The notes: generated by a model from the sequence alone, not told the origin. Shown: positions 27,701-36,454, numbered from the stretch's first letter. The stretch: 49,104 nt of DNA from Akkermansia muciniphila (GCA_945863205.1 CAMAZK010000005.1:1-49104), one strand, 5' to 3'. Numbers and translations: made by a program.

Positions 27701-30700
27701 GGATTATTCCACTGCGAGAGGCCTTTGAGCAGCGTGGCAGGGCGTTTACGGGCATGCCGTTCGAGAACTTCTTTCACTCGTTCGATCCCGGCCTTCCCAT
27801 GACGGCTGATCTGGAGATGCGTATATGCGGCCAGATGCTGCTCCCATCGTTCGGGACTTTGCATGGCCATTTCCAGCCCCTCCAGCACCATCTCTTCGCG
27901 TCTTTTCAGCAGCGGCTGCGCCTGATAGTCCGCAGGGGGGCGCATGCCCCAGTCCGCCTGCTTTTCCCGGCCCAACAGTGGAGGCACTGGCGGCAGGCAC
28001 AGTTTGTTTGGCAGGCTCAACTCATCAATCCAGAACGTTAGCCAACCGTCGCCGAGATTGGAATCCGGGTGGGACACCGGCAAGGTCCGGCCGATTCGAA
28101 ACGCCGCACCAAACCACTCCAGCCGCTTCGGCAGCTCCCATACCCCTTCCACGTAGCTGTTTCCTGATTGGTGACGGCCACGAGTGGCATAGATCAAGCC
28201 GCTGAGTTCCTTGACCACGTCTTCAATCTGGTTTGGTGCCAGGCTGGCGATGCGCTTCTCGATCTCCTGCGTGTCTTTGTCGGCCATCAACTGGCGCTGC
28301 AGTTCCGTGAAGATCAGCGAAGGCGGCAACGACAACGATCCCTGGAACAGCTCGGACAACCGGGACAGCACCGCGAGACGCCTGGCGTGCCACTTTTCGC
28401 CCAGGATGAGCTTGGCCTCCTCGTCTGGAGTGGACAAAGGCGGCATGGGTTCGGACTGGTTGTGACGACCTGCCAGCAGCAACTGGACGAGGCTCTTCCC
28501 AGCTTCAGACACCGTCGGCTCCCTCAGCAGAGACGCATCTTCGCTCAGCAGGGCCACGACCAGTTCGCCGGTGAGGATATGATGCGAATTTTCGTACGAG
28601 AGGGCCGCCTTTTCCAGCAAGGCACGCAACAAGCAGGGATCTCCTAACGTGGCTCGGAAGCTTCTAGCGACCTGGAGCACTTCATCTGCCGTGTCGAGAG
28701 AATGCAGCCGGAATGCCGCCCAGGCGGGAAAAACCTCGCGCCGCAGGCTTTCATGCTTTTGCACCGCCTGCCAGAGTTCCATCATCAGCCCATGACGTTC
28801 CTTGTTCATCTCCCGTTGTCGGGGTGTGTGAACATACTCCCCATCGCTGGCATCCATTGGATATTCCCACAACGCCCACAGCGGCGGGAACTCGGCGCTT
28901 GGAATCTCGTTGCCGATGAGTTCCACCAGACCCGTTTGCCTGCCAAATGAGACGCGTGCGGTCTCCACGGGCAATTCGGCCACCAATGGCATCAGCAGCC
29001 GCGCCAGCCGCAGTCGCTTCGATCCATCCCGCAGCTTTTGTCCGACCGCGATGGACCGGTTGAGCAGCTCTCCTGCTTCAGGCGGAGGCGCTTTCATCGC
29101 ACGGCGGAGATAGTCCGCGAGCACCTCCGCTGCGGGCTGATTTTCGGCGAGGTGTCTGGCAGTGATGCTTCGCACCGCAGCCGGGGCCCAGTCGTCGTGC
29201 TTGAGCGCCAGATCACACAACTCCCCGTGCAGGCGCTGACGAAGAGCCAGTTCCTCGTCCGTGGCTGGCTCGGCGGCGACAGGCACTTGTTTGCGCGGGT
29301 CGTAAACCGGCTCCGCATACAGCTCTTCTGCCACGCGATGCCCCTTTTCGTCCTTCACCTCGGACGAAAGCAGTTGGAAGAGCGTTTCGAGCACCTGCCC
29401 GCGCTGGTCATGTGCCAGCCGCATGATCTCAGGGTGCTCCCTGGCCAGTTGCAATGCAGCCCCGGCCACCCGCAATCTCAGGGCGAAGTCCGGTTCGCGG
29501 CCCGCCTGCTGCAACAGCATTGAAAGGCTGCGGTGTGCCTCCGCACGGGGCATGGCACGCAGCATTTCCATCATGGCTGCAGGATCATCTCCCATCCGCA
29601 TCCTGCCCGTTAGCAGAGCCAGACTCAGTGCGGCGTGGCCCTGCAACTCCTGCGCTTGTTGAGCTAAGGCCACCATCTGCTTCCAGTCGCTACAGGCCTC
29701 CGCAACTCGCACGGCCTTTACCAGCGACCGCCACGAAGGATTTTCGCCAGGCTGTGCGGCCTCCATCAATGCCACCGCGAGACCGTGCTCGCTGATCGCC
29801 TGCTGCCAGCCATCCGTGCCGCCACCAGCGTATTCCTGACGTCCGAAGAAGCGGTGGTCGGCCTCCCGCCGCAGACTGCGCAGGATCAATTCCACCACCC
29901 GTGGCGTCTGCCCGGCACTGACCATGTCCTTGATGTAATACGGAGAAAATTGACGCCTGCTGCGCTCGCGGTTTGCCAGTTCCGCACGCACCTCCTCCAC
30001 GCTTCGCCACTGGGAAAAGTAGCGAGCTGACTCCGATCCCGACAGCGCCGCAGCCTCCTCCTTCAGATTCAGTGCGGCGAAAATCTGCGCCCACCCGCTC
30101 AGGTAGTAACCGGCCTTTTCCTTCAAAGCCGGCAGCAGTTCGAGTGCAGCGGCACGCAAACGATCCATGTGCGAAGCGAGCGGCGGCTCATCCGCAGAAC
30201 GCCGTCCCGGCCTGTTGATCGCCGACTGCACGTAGGTGCTCAGGGCCTCCTTTCGTGCTTCTGGCTCCGTTTGCTTCTCCAACCATCCGTGCAGCAGATC
30301 GAGCGCCTCTTCGAGCTTTCCGTCATGAGCATGGAAGCACGCCAGCGTCATCAAAGCATCCCGCGAGGCCGGTTCGGCGGCCAGCCATTCTTCCACGACC
30401 TGCCGTGCGCCCGCTTCGTCGCCACCGGAGAGCAACCAAGCTGCTTTCGCTCTCAGTCGGCTGAACGACGATGCCTCGCGCAAAAATGCGGCCTTTTCAT
30501 CATCGCGCAGCCATGTCTCGCGATCCCCGAGGTACGGCATCCTGTTGCTGAGGCGGGGTGGCGGCCAATGCAGCACCGTGGAACCCGAGTTTCCGGTCCA
30601 AGGCGGTGGCTGACCGGCTCCGGCGGAGCTTATTTGCTTCTCCTCCGGCAATGCGTCGAACAACTCGGCGGCATCTGACCAGCTCCCGAGGAGCAACGCC

Positions 30701-33036
30701 CCATGCAGAACGCCAGCATCATCGCTGCTACGCAAAACGGGCATCAGAGCCGTCGCTGCCTTCCGGCGAGCTTCGAGAGGGATCACGGAGAGCATCCCCA
30801 GAAGCTGGGACACCCCGTTCTCCGCCTTCGGCACCAGATCGACGAGCAGCTCCGTCACATCCTGCTCCGGCTGCAACCGCCATGCCAGCAACGCCGCCTG
30901 CAGTGCGTGCGGCGGAGACCTCTCCTTCAACACATCCGCTAGTCGACGTGCCAGCACCGCGCCTGCCTGCAACTCAGCGGCGGCCTCATTCCGCCACGAT
31001 TTTTGAACCAGTTGAGTCAACCAGATCGACGGCACCCAATCCTCCTCGAGATGGGCCTGCATCCAGTCAGGGTCCAGTCCCAAAACATTGCCACCTACCT
31101 CGCTTGTTTCGATTTTCCCCGCCAGCAGCAAGTCCGGCAGTGGCAGCTTGGACGCTCTGGCACGCTCCATCAGCGCCGCCCGCTCCGGCTCCGGCAGACC
31201 GGATGCGATGGCCAGCAGATGCGCCATGCCCCAGCCACCCGCCTGCTCGACGGTGGACGGCGTAAGCGTCTGCAATTCCTGGGGATCGATGCGTTCGTAG
31301 CCCTCGACCCAGCGTCCCAAAAAGAACTCGGCGTGCAGGGCTGCATTGACGGCGCTCGAGATCAGGCCCCACTGCCCCTCGACTGTCGTGGCAAACCCAC
31401 GTTTTTGCTCAATCTCCTTTTGGTATCCCCCGAGCGACAAAAAGGCCTCCTGCGCGGCCGCCACATTCCCAGCTCTTTTCAAAGTAATGCCATGCAGGCA
31501 GGCCAGACGATAGTCCTGCGGGAACCGTTGCCGCTGCGCGGCGAGAAACACCGCCGCGTCCTGCCATTCATGCCACGCCATGAGTCCAGTGGACAAATAG
31601 ACCGCGAGTTCCGCCTGCAGAGAGGGCTCGTCGGCACGTTGAAACATCGCCATCGCGGCCGCGTGTGGTCGGCCCTCCCGCAGATCCGTCATGACTTCCT
31701 GCCAGTCCGGCCATTCCGGCACCGCGATCGCACCGGGCCATACGCGGCCTGTGCTCAATGCGATCTGCCGGACCCACTCGCCACCCTTCTGCCCCGCCGG
31801 GAGGTCCAGTTCCATCCGATGCAGTTCGTGCTGTGCCTCCGCCTGCTTCCCCATCCGACTCCAGGCCTGAAGGAGTAAGAATGCGACCTCGCGATTCTGC
31901 GGGTTCGCACGCCTCAGTTCTAGCAACCGCTTCAACAAAGCCTCCCCGGTCAGTTCTTGCACCTCCTGCTGCCACTCGGGAGCTGCGGACTCGGCCACCT
32001 TCGTCACGACCTCGTGCACGACCGCCATGGTCCGGGCAGAAGCACTTGCGTCCTCGCGCCCGTCTTCCTCGGCCCAGTCCGCAATCATCTTTTTGGCCTT
32101 TGTATCGTCCGGAATTCTGGCGAGCAGAGACAGCGCCTCCGGCGTGCTGCCGTCTGCCCGCAATGCCTCTGCCATCACCCGAACGACGGCGGGTCTGTTT
32201 TCAAACTTCGCCGCCACCTCCTGTGGAGTCGTTTGTACCTTGTCACCCGGCTGACGCCGCCCCCAGCCTTCCTCGAAGCCTCGCAAATAACCGTCTTCAT
32301 CCTCAGAGCCGGCAGCCGCCGCCTCCAGACCAGCCAGCGAATGCTCCACCACAACCTTGGCATTCACCCCTGCCCGGAGGGCCAGTTCAATCAAGAGCAG
32401 TCGCCAGCGATGGAGAGCCGCAGGATCGGACGTCGCGGCCATCCGGTCCCGAATGCCGGCCATCTTCTCCAACGGATCCCCGCGCCGTGCTTCGAAGCGG
32501 AAAAGGGTGATTTGAATCTCCAAATCGTTCGGACGTGCATCGGCCAGGGCTCGCGCCCGGTTCAAGGCCGTAGCATCGCTCCCGCTCGAACGACTGAGCC
32601 CCAGCAGCACCCACAACACCTCTTCGGCAGTCCTGGCATCTAGTTGCGCGTCGTTCATGCCTTCGAAAGCCTTCACCGCGTCTGCAAAGCGAGCGCTGCC
32701 CGCCAGCATCCTGGCCAGGCCGAGCCGCATCGTGGGCGTCCCTCCTGTCTTCGCTGCGCAGGCATTTTCCCAAGCCTTCAAAGCCTCGGCCTGCCGCTGC
32801 AACCGCTCTTCGATCATCGCGACGGCCTGCCACTCCGCCGCCGAATACTTCGCAGGCTCTTTCAGCGCCGCACGCAGCCTGTCGAAGCCATTCTCATCCA
32901 GCCAAGGTTCCAATGCTCGGGTCGTTGCGGGCGTATCTGAACCCGCTCCATGCAGAGTTTTCAACGTCTCACGTAAGTCTTGCGCCGGTGAGGCCGCTCC
33001 GGCAACTGTCAGGAGGATTAGCGTGAGCGTTTTCAT
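21784..33036 (-). CDS. Giant secreted helical-repeat protein, 3750 residues, function unknown
   Basis: A single uninterrupted frame encodes a protein of roughly 420 kDa. It begins with a signal peptide (MKTLTLILLTVAGAASPAQ), so it is exported. The rest looks almost wholly alpha-helical, with many TPR-like helical pairs such as EEVLWVLLGLSRSSGSDATA, LACLHGITLKRAGNVAAAQE and ALMTLACFHAHDGKLEEALD. It is rich in Trp, Leu, Glu, Ala and Arg, and shows no catalytic motif, barrel, cysteine pattern or transmembrane segment that I can recognise. It ends QRKADALSKKK. TPR-like patterns are clearest in the first third and then fade to irregular solenoid. It could be a periplasmic scaffold. Base composition matches neighbouring housekeeping genes, so recent transfer is not indicated. 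It is co-directional with apt-glnD. Confidence 0.85.
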   Translation of the reverse strand: MKTLTLILLTVAGAASPAQDLRETLKTLHGAGSDTPATTRALEPWLDENGFDRLRAALKEPAKYSAAEWQAVAMIEERLQRQAEALKAWENACAAKTGGTPTMRLGLARMLAGSARFADAVKAFEGMNDAQLDARTAEEVLWVLLGLSRSSGSDATALNRARALADARPNDLEIQITLFRFEARRGDPLEKMAGIRDRMAATSDPAALHRWRLLLIELALRAGVNAKVVVEHSLAGLEAAAAGSEDEDGYLRGFEEGWGRRQPGDKVQTTPQEVAAKFENRPAVVRVMAEALRADGSTPEALSLLARIPDDTKAKKMIADWAEEDGREDASASARTMAVVHEVVTKVAESAAPEWQQEVQELTGEALLKRLLELRRANPQNREVAFLLLQAWSRMGKQAEAQHELHRMELDLPAGQKGGEWVRQIALSTGRVWPGAIAVPEWPDWQEVMTDLREGRPHAAAMAMFQRADEPSLQAELAVYLSTGLMAWHEWQDAAVFLAAQRQRFPQDYRLACLHGITLKRAGNVAAAQEAFLSLGGYQKEIEQKRGFATTVEGQWGLISSAVNAALHAEFFLGRWVEGYERIDPQELQTLTPSTVEQAGGWGMAHLLAIASGLPEPERAALMERARASKLPLPDLLLAGKIETSEVGGNVLGLDPDWMQAHLEEDWVPSIWLTQLVQKSWRNEAAAELQAGAVLARRLADVLKERSPPHALQAALLAWRLQPEQDVTELLVDLVPKAENGVSQLLGMLSVIPLEARRKAATALMPVLRSSDDAGVLHGALLLGSWSDAAELFDALPEEKQISSAGAGQPPPWTGNSGSTVLHWPPPRLSNRMPYLGDRETWLRDDEKAAFLREASSFSRLRAKAAWLLSGGDEAGARQVVEEWLAAEPASRDALMTLACFHAHDGKLEEALDLLHGWLEKQTEPEARKEALSTYVQSAINRPGRRSADEPPLASHMDRLRAAALELLPALKEKAGYYLSGWAQIFAALNLKEEAAALSGSESARYFSQWRSVEEVRAELANRERSRRQFSPYYIKDMVSAGQTPRVVELILRSLRREADHRFFGRQEYAGGGTDGWQQAISEHGLAVALMEAAQPGENPSWRSLVKAVRVAEACSDWKQMVALAQQAQELQGHAALSLALLTGRMRMGDDPAAMMEMLRAMPRAEAHRSLSMLLQQAGREPDFALRLRVAGAALQLAREHPEIMRLAHDQRGQVLETLFQLLSSEVKDEKGHRVAEELYAEPVYDPRKQVPVAAEPATDEELALRQRLHGELCDLALKHDDWAPAAVRSITARHLAENQPAAEVLADYLRRAMKAPPPEAGELLNRSIAVGQKLRDGSKRLRLARLLMPLVAELPVETARVSFGRQTGLVELIGNEIPSAEFPPLWALWEYPMDASDGEYVHTPRQREMNKERHGLMMELWQAVQKHESLRREVFPAWAAFRLHSLDTADEVLQVARSFRATLGDPCLLRALLEKAALSYENSHHILTGELVVALLSEDASLLREPTVSEAGKSLVQLLLAGRHNQSEPMPPLSTPDEEAKLILGEKWHARRLAVLSRLSELFQGSLSLPPSLIFTELQRQLMADKDTQEIEKRIASLAPNQIEDVVKELSGLIYATRGRHQSGNSYVEGVWELPKRLEWFGAAFRIGRTLPVSHPDSNLGDGWLTFWIDELSLPNKLCLPPVPPLLGREKQADWGMRPPADYQAQPLLKRREEMVLEGLEMAMQSPERWEQHLAAYTHLQISRHGKAGIERVKEVLERHARKRPATLLKGLSQWNNPDDFPTTEAKLAAAALLDQVLDRLPVEEMTSYILEGWQRIITGVGSTSVLPLLPDKPWMFDSYAYGTDVENVMKLAGNRERLAAWLDLLEKMESIPQLAAASFKHQVQIHLEKSPERIIKMALSFTDEQWFQAERVITSLYSDGESHVTAARRADWGRLALLWQEESAKRLKRSPQYQSYRTWAGETLKYLRKEWKPQSSDIMPPPDSPEDIGRRDEMAQKLSDMLLADPVESTEGFQLFAKSQFDAQATATATLKIAKEALQRDSAAFSRQVEGWCRDVKTRIRPSTEECVWAGGILVQLAEMWPPEEDARWVGAAGILIAEALYVKDERQGALQTLLDQLVDRAFRLRKPDTRLLASYARWACQTEAGAENLKALVSRLATADPVLAAAWLRSWWTQGDHSSPVLQAEGIVALKILRQWPATAAAETLDWCEGLVFDLGAPLDFTDRNLSERPPHFPAPGLAAESRQTQQEVLNELDRRQLVRPWMLALRLRLAVEASLDDSARRQQLKPFFEPPRRSSTVEMIRTFLKIDLNAMQAQVINRAAFFSMERNSVKQDAFAQQILDVSRMLQTAVREQWLAGDEAAELEKASREQLKTVIKKSEIAVAAQRQDVPWPVGVTGVQASQGSEANRLLNAWETASKPDTADKLTVQNLPSLVHEMLKDGTDITIITERVWRLCLQEPKTAAIAVEQWAKEVRERKDFDAYLRAGRFAMLLAQRWTEQLPAPDWLPVFVESWRLGKGFPGEWTPARNQEHRDTAAAILPTLHEMMRRYPACRYGTWFEVTLDYAQRIEKKTDREIAELALAHLRARPRGSVPAINFPRVTIDMDLLRERSLHQDAVLFLFDHLAATQDLEWWETECRPALEAAQERPQRVIQKKLELLATCPRDEFHLAHQNMTALGPIEALAWTLRTASRRKLDVDLNLWRLLAAPFRNDYLQYPANMMWLHTRELEGHDATADLRGLLRDVLGDEYGSAAMKAVFRNYVPERNNFWQGWPYGRSSLKDRESWKHAYDVLEFLAENSSGHFRAVLEVSKDMGLDAVRGAVAHLMSLRPNLPSSARILEEWKRVLDASGVVSDLPDPIWLTPHDGHVPIWEFAERVGLSNYDEPIRWLDAKQREKPDLGTALLILARGYRPGQELLASRIEAALTPCRNDLKRASKETLAALSAALHVAQPELFKAAVRAGPDSVLKLIPAPVVSDESYQLAASWLTRTTSRSDSSSEVKQRLAPLAADVLALLAVGNVRAHEVAKHGISLLAAEDWQEVMPEGFTREAWLWEHLGGAMVEPLRLSNSNNPSERDRQLEALTRYVIQHAENFAGLLGGRKLTGHVPHLMTNVQPRTTETQASLILRLLPEDAGPRALLLLPVFGSVFDPASVLATMPTERRDPWLEWALMHRNQPDAPLPPGQAQGDWPAALLVRVASLDVTRLSPTQRLTALECWSQTTSLFDENDYESSFKGRDLGWLNGAAPDPAMEKAAGKAAEAMIGWLALPRSSWSNVSPGGESSIAQTTIKPLLVVLERAGLQEQRRALLRAAAMASRLSMDDLFRELRSSTDARAACADWLPLYFHSAMDSGPKSWRYDFKHLPALTAADERIAGAVDSAGLDEACRMTARLVLAFLPDDATAPPAIPRLDRARAALAGIDPNNPPHLAALNRLLRIEGAAETMLPEVLPALRCHPVVVEWLRERRLESSAFAFSNPLWNQHIRMVTLTAAGEALVGGGPQMWNQWIEALVKAAPAMEDNPTQIPVRMPRESQWLWTAAAELSTLQQQWETTHPPAEWSQMLPLWEALAGGETNAFPHDFPMALRARIAMAQKTAQGREEALRHLAAFRWHPLSIDLAVDTWSRCQLTPEECLQFLVASQSGNRAPSARMLIKEADKKGVMTQGEWHQIIPTAPPESLARLADGLIDWLREEKNDSGLLLLARRLATLDAERLNSSVWTKLATAAHQGSDAALEEDLQRKADALSKKK

Positions 33037-33120
33037 GACGAGAATTCAATCAGTACTCTCCGGAAATGACAAGCATCCGAATTGCCTTCCGCCTTGCGAA
33101 AACGCACTCCGCCCGCGAGT

Positions 33121-33909
33121 ATGCGCGTCCCCGTGACTCCGCCGTTGCAAATCCTCCTCGCCTCCACGCTGGCCTTCGCCTGCGCGGTCGTGCAGGGTGT
33201 CGTGGCGCTGAAGTCCGGCGTGTGGAAGCAGGGGAACACACGATTCGTGCTCATGGGCTGCGGATTCCTGCTGCAGACCGGCTTTATTTACCTGCGCGGT
33301 CAGGATGTGGGTCAGTGTCCCATGAAAACGCTGCCGGATATCCTGGTGTTCATCGCCTGGAGCATCGTTCTCCTGTATTTCCTGGTGGGTTCCGCCTTCC
33401 GGCTGTCCCTGCTGGGTGCGTTCACGGCACCGCTGGTATCCGTCATGCAGATCATGGCAATGGCGGGGGGATTTGCGGCCTATCCGCCAAAGGGGAAAAT
33501 CAACGCGCTGATCGAGCTGCATGCCGCCGTGGCGCTCATTGCCTACGCAGCCTTCGCCCTGGCCTGCGTCACCGGCGTCATGTATCTGGTCCAGGAGCGC
33601 ATGCTGAAGCGGCACCAGATCGGCGGGTTGTTTTACCAGCTGCCGCCGATCCAGGGTCTCGCGCTGGCTATCCAGCGCCTGGTGCGCCTGGGACTGCTGC
33701 TGCTGAGCATTTCGCTGGGCACTTCCTTTGCCCTGCATACTCCGGTGTCCAATCCGAAGTTGGTCTTTTCGTGGGTGGTGTGGGGTCTTTATGCGGTGAT
33801 CACCGTCTTGATGTGGCGGCACTTCACCTCGCCACGCCGGACCGCCTGGCTGGCCGTCATCGGCTTCATTCTGCCGTTCATTTCTTTGTGGATCGTGACG
33901 CATGCCTGA
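33121..33909 (+). CDS. CcsA/HemX-like inner-membrane protein
   Basis: The 262-residue protein has about eight hydrophobic helices. Its second half carries family features of the CcsA/CcmC/HemX group: IELHAAVALIAYAAFALACV, TGVMYLVQERMLKRHQ, and WVVWGLYAVITVLMWRHF. Family members handle heme (cytochrome c assembly), while HemX of Bacillus, which also sits beside hemA, lowers the amount of glutamyl-tRNA reductase. Because this gene overlaps hemA by 8 bp, the HemX-like role is the better guess. ATG at 33121 is used; the frame is open from a TTG at 33082 but that adds an unlikely basic lead. It diverges from the giant gene over an 84-bp gap. Confidence 0.83.
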   Translation: MRVPVTPPLQILLASTLAFACAVVQGVVALKSGVWKQGNTRFVLMGCGFLLQTGFIYLRGQDVGQCPMKTLPDILVFIAWSIVLLYFLVGSAFRLSLLGAFTAPLVSVMQIMAMAGGFAAYPPKGKINALIELHAAVALIAYAAFALACVTGVMYLVQERMLKRHQIGGLFYQLPPIQGLALAIQRLVRLGLLLLSISLGTSFALHTPVSNPKLVFSWVVWGLYAVITVLMWRHFTSPRRTAWLAVIGFILPFISLWIVTHA

Positions 33910-34978
33910 GCCCACGGACAACTCCAGCGGCCTCGTCTGTGTGGGCCTGAACTACAAGACCACGCCTGTCGAGGTGCGTGAGCGTCTCGCCTTCCCGGAG
34001 GCGCAGGTTCCGCTGGCCGTGGAGCAGGTGCGCGGACTGCCCGGCTTCGAAGAAAGCGTCGTACTCAGCACCTGCAATCGCGTGGAGCTCTATGCCGCGC
34101 ATTCACTGCCCAGCGGCCACCACGGCCACGCGGCCCTGCGCGACTACCTGATCGCGCGTTTTGAACTCCAGCCCGAGCACGCCGAGGCCATGGTGCTCTA
34201 CAATCTCGACGCGGACGAGGCCGCCCGGCATCTCTTCCGCGTGGTCAGCGGACTGGATTCCATGGTGCTGGGGGAGACGGAGATCTTCGGCCAGGTCAAA
34301 TCGGCCTACAAAACCGCCCTCGCCACCGGCTCCACAGCCAGGACGCTCAACAAGCTCTTCCAGCAGGCCTTCACCGTCGGCAAAAAGGTGCGCAACGACA
34401 CCATGATCCAGCGCGGCTCCACCAGCGTCGGCAGCGTCGCGGTCGATCTCGCGGAAAAGGTCCACGATCTCAAGGAATGCCGGGTCATGCTCGTCGGCGC
34501 CGGCGAAATGAGCCGCACCTGTGCGCAGAGCCTGCTGAGTCGCGGCGCGAAGAGCGTCATCGTCTCCAACCGCAGCTACGAAAAGGCCGTGGAGCTGGCT
34601 GCGGAGATGAAGGGCACGGCGATCAAGTTCGACGAATGGGAGCACGCCCTGCACGAGGTGGATGTCATCATCAGCAGCACCAGTGCGCCGCATTTTGTGA
34701 TCAAGCCGGAGCAGATCGAGCAGGTCATGCGCCGCCGCCGCTGGGAGCCCCTGCTGCTCATCGACATCGCCGTGCCGCGTGATGTCGATCCCAGCGTCAA
34801 CGACATCGAAGGCGTGTACCTTTACGATATCGACGCCCTCCAAAACATCGCCGACGACGGTCGGCGCGAGCGCGAACGCCAGCTCGCCGCCTGCGAGCGC
34901 ATCATCGAAGAGCAGCTCGAAAAATTCGGCTACCTCAAACCACCCGGCGCCTCCCAGGCGGGCCTCCTTGTTTCATGA
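33902..34978 (+). CDS. hemA: Glutamyl-tRNA reductase
   Basis: HemA reduces glutamyl-tRNA to glutamate-1-semialdehyde, the first step of C5 tetrapyrrole synthesis. The 358-residue protein has VGLNYKTTPVEVRERLAF (about 14-31), the catalytic LSTCNRVELYA with Cys58, GLDSMVLGETEIFGQVKSAY (about 117-136), and the NADPH-binding MLVGAGEMSRTCAQSLLSRG (about 195-215). It is shorter than the roughly 420 residues usual in proteobacteria: only a stub (about 40 residues after VYLYDIDALQNI) of the C-terminal dimerisation helices remains. It overlaps the HemX-like gene by 8 bp and hemC by 4 bp (ATGA). Confidence 0.95.
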   Translation: MPEPTDNSSGLVCVGLNYKTTPVEVRERLAFPEAQVPLAVEQVRGLPGFEESVVLSTCNRVELYAAHSLPSGHHGHAALRDYLIARFELQPEHAEAMVLYNLDADEAARHLFRVVSGLDSMVLGETEIFGQVKSAYKTALATGSTARTLNKLFQQAFTVGKKVRNDTMIQRGSTSVGSVAVDLAEKVHDLKECRVMLVGAGEMSRTCAQSLLSRGAKSVIVSNRSYEKAVELAAEMKGTAIKFDEWEHALHEVDVIISSTSAPHFVIKPEQIEQVMRRRRWEPLLLIDIAVPRDVDPSVNDIEGVYLYDIDALQNIADDGRRERERQLAACERIIEEQLEKFGYLKPPGASQAGLLVS

Positions 34979-35919
34979 GCATCGAAAAAATCATCCTTGG
35001 CACTCGCGGCAGCGAACTGGCCCTCACCCAGACAAACATGGTCACTGCGGAGCTGCAGACCGCCCATCCGCATCTTCAAATCGAGCGGCAGATCATTCAG
35101 ACCAGCGGCGACAAACGCCAGGATCTACGCTTCTCGGAGTTCAACGACGTGGCGCACGTGGATAAAGGCATCTTCATTAAGGAACTCGAAATCGCCCTCG
35201 AAAAAGGCCAGATCGACGCCGCCGTACACAGCCTCAAGGACGTGCCGAGTGATCTCGCCGCCGGATTTACCATCGCAGCCGTGCTGCCCCGTGCCGCGAT
35301 CGAAGACGTGCTCGTCACCGCGCAGCCCTTCACGCTTGAAACCCTGCCGCAGGGCGCCCGTGTCGGCACCAGCAGCGTCCGCAGGGCCGCGCAGCTCAAG
35401 TTTCTCCGGCCGGATGTCGAGATCGTCGAGATCCGCGGCAACGTGCCCACGCGCGTGAAGAAGGTTCTGGGAGAAAACGCGCTCGATGCCGTGCTGCTCG
35501 CCGCCGCCGGGCTGCTGCGGCTCGGTCTGCTCAATGCGAATCTCAGCCGCATCCACATCGCGGAGCAGACGCTGCATGCCCTGGTCCTGGATCCTTGCAA
35601 ATTCCTTCCCGCCGCAGGCCAGGGCGCCATCGCCATCGAGTGTCGCGCCGGTGACGAAGCCGCAGTTCAGACCGTGCGCTCGCTCAATCATGCCGAAACG
35701 GAAGCCCGTGTCACCGCCGAGCGCGAGTTCCTGAAGATCCTCGGTGCTGGCTGCCAGACGCCCGTCGGCGCCCATACCTGGATCAAGGATCGGCAGCTTC
35801 ACATGGCCGTGCGCGTCTTCAACGAAGACGATCTCTCACGGCCTCCGATCGAGCGGGAGGCAGATCGCCCGCTGCACGAGGCGAAACAGCTCGCGGCAGA
35901 TCTCGCCGCGCGGCTTTGA
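34975..35919 (+). CDS. hemC: Porphobilinogen deaminase (hydroxymethylbilane synthase)
   Basis: The 314-residue enzyme links four porphobilinogen units into hydroxymethylbilane. It starts with ILGTRGSELALTQTNMV, shows VHSLKDVPSDL (about 82-92), RRAAQLKFLRPDVEIVEIRG with VPTRVKK, and LPAAGQGAIAIECR. The cofactor-binding cysteine is in GAGCQTPVGAH (Cys260). Length is normal. Its ATG overlaps the hemA stop as ATGA, so it is translationally coupled. The next steps (hemD, hemB) are not in the window. Confidence 0.97.
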   Translation: MSIEKIILGTRGSELALTQTNMVTAELQTAHPHLQIERQIIQTSGDKRQDLRFSEFNDVAHVDKGIFIKELEIALEKGQIDAAVHSLKDVPSDLAAGFTIAAVLPRAAIEDVLVTAQPFTLETLPQGARVGTSSVRRAAQLKFLRPDVEIVEIRGNVPTRVKKVLGENALDAVLLAAAGLLRLGLLNANLSRIHIAEQTLHALVLDPCKFLPAAGQGAIAIECRAGDEAAVQTVRSLNHAETEARVTAEREFLKILGAGCQTPVGAHTWIKDRQLHMAVRVFNEDDLSRPPIEREADRPLHEAKQLAADLAARL

Positions 35920-36034
35920 CGCGCGGGAGCAGTGCCAGCAGATGCTGCGGGCATGCCCCTTGTCTGATGGTCGTGCCAAGTCTGTCACGTGACTCGGGCT
36001 TGCATTGAATCGGATTCTGTATTAGAAAAACCCG

Positions 36035-36454
36035 ATGAAATCAAAAATTCGCTTCTTGTCGTTGACCTTGGTCAGTCTTGTTGCCCTCACCGCATTCGTC
36101 CAGGCTGGACCTCCGGAGGCACGTTTGGGTGCTCATCACAGCAATGCGCGTGCTGGAGCCCGGCCTTCACGGACAATTTTCGGAACTTATCCTGTCTTGA
36201 CCAACAGCATGAACAGCGGGCAGGTTCGGAGCATCTTTCCGGAGAATGTGCAGAGTTACGGCACCCCCTACGTCGGGACCTACAACAACAAGACCTACTG
36301 GATGGTGCCTGTGCAGTTTGGCCGTCTCGCACCGATCCCCAGAGATGGATTTGGTCGGGGTCACGGTTTGATTCTGTCGGATGCCGTCGCCTGTGTGAGC
36401 GGCAACCGTGTGGAATACTGGATCTACAAGAACAGCAGCATTCAGGTGCCCTGA
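36035..36454 (+). CDS. Small secreted protein of unknown function
   Basis: The 139-residue product has a clear signal peptide: KSKIR, a hydrophobic FLSLTLVSLVALTAFV core and cleavage after QAG. The mature part is rich in Gly, Tyr and Asn, with FGTYPVLTNSMNSGQVRSIF, YGTPYVGTYNNKTYWMVPVQ and a C-terminal GNRVEYWIYKNSSIQVP, suggesting a small beta-rich periplasmic protein. No family recognised, and no cysteine pair or lipobox that would point to a lipoprotein. It is monocistronic: a terminator follows and the upstream hemC ends 115 bp earlier. Confidence 0.75.
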   Translation: MKSKIRFLSLTLVSLVALTAFVQAGPPEARLGAHHSNARAGARPSRTIFGTYPVLTNSMNSGQVRSIFPENVQSYGTPYVGTYNNKTYWMVPVQFGRLAPIPRDGFGRGHGLILSDAVACVSGNRVEYWIYKNSSIQVP

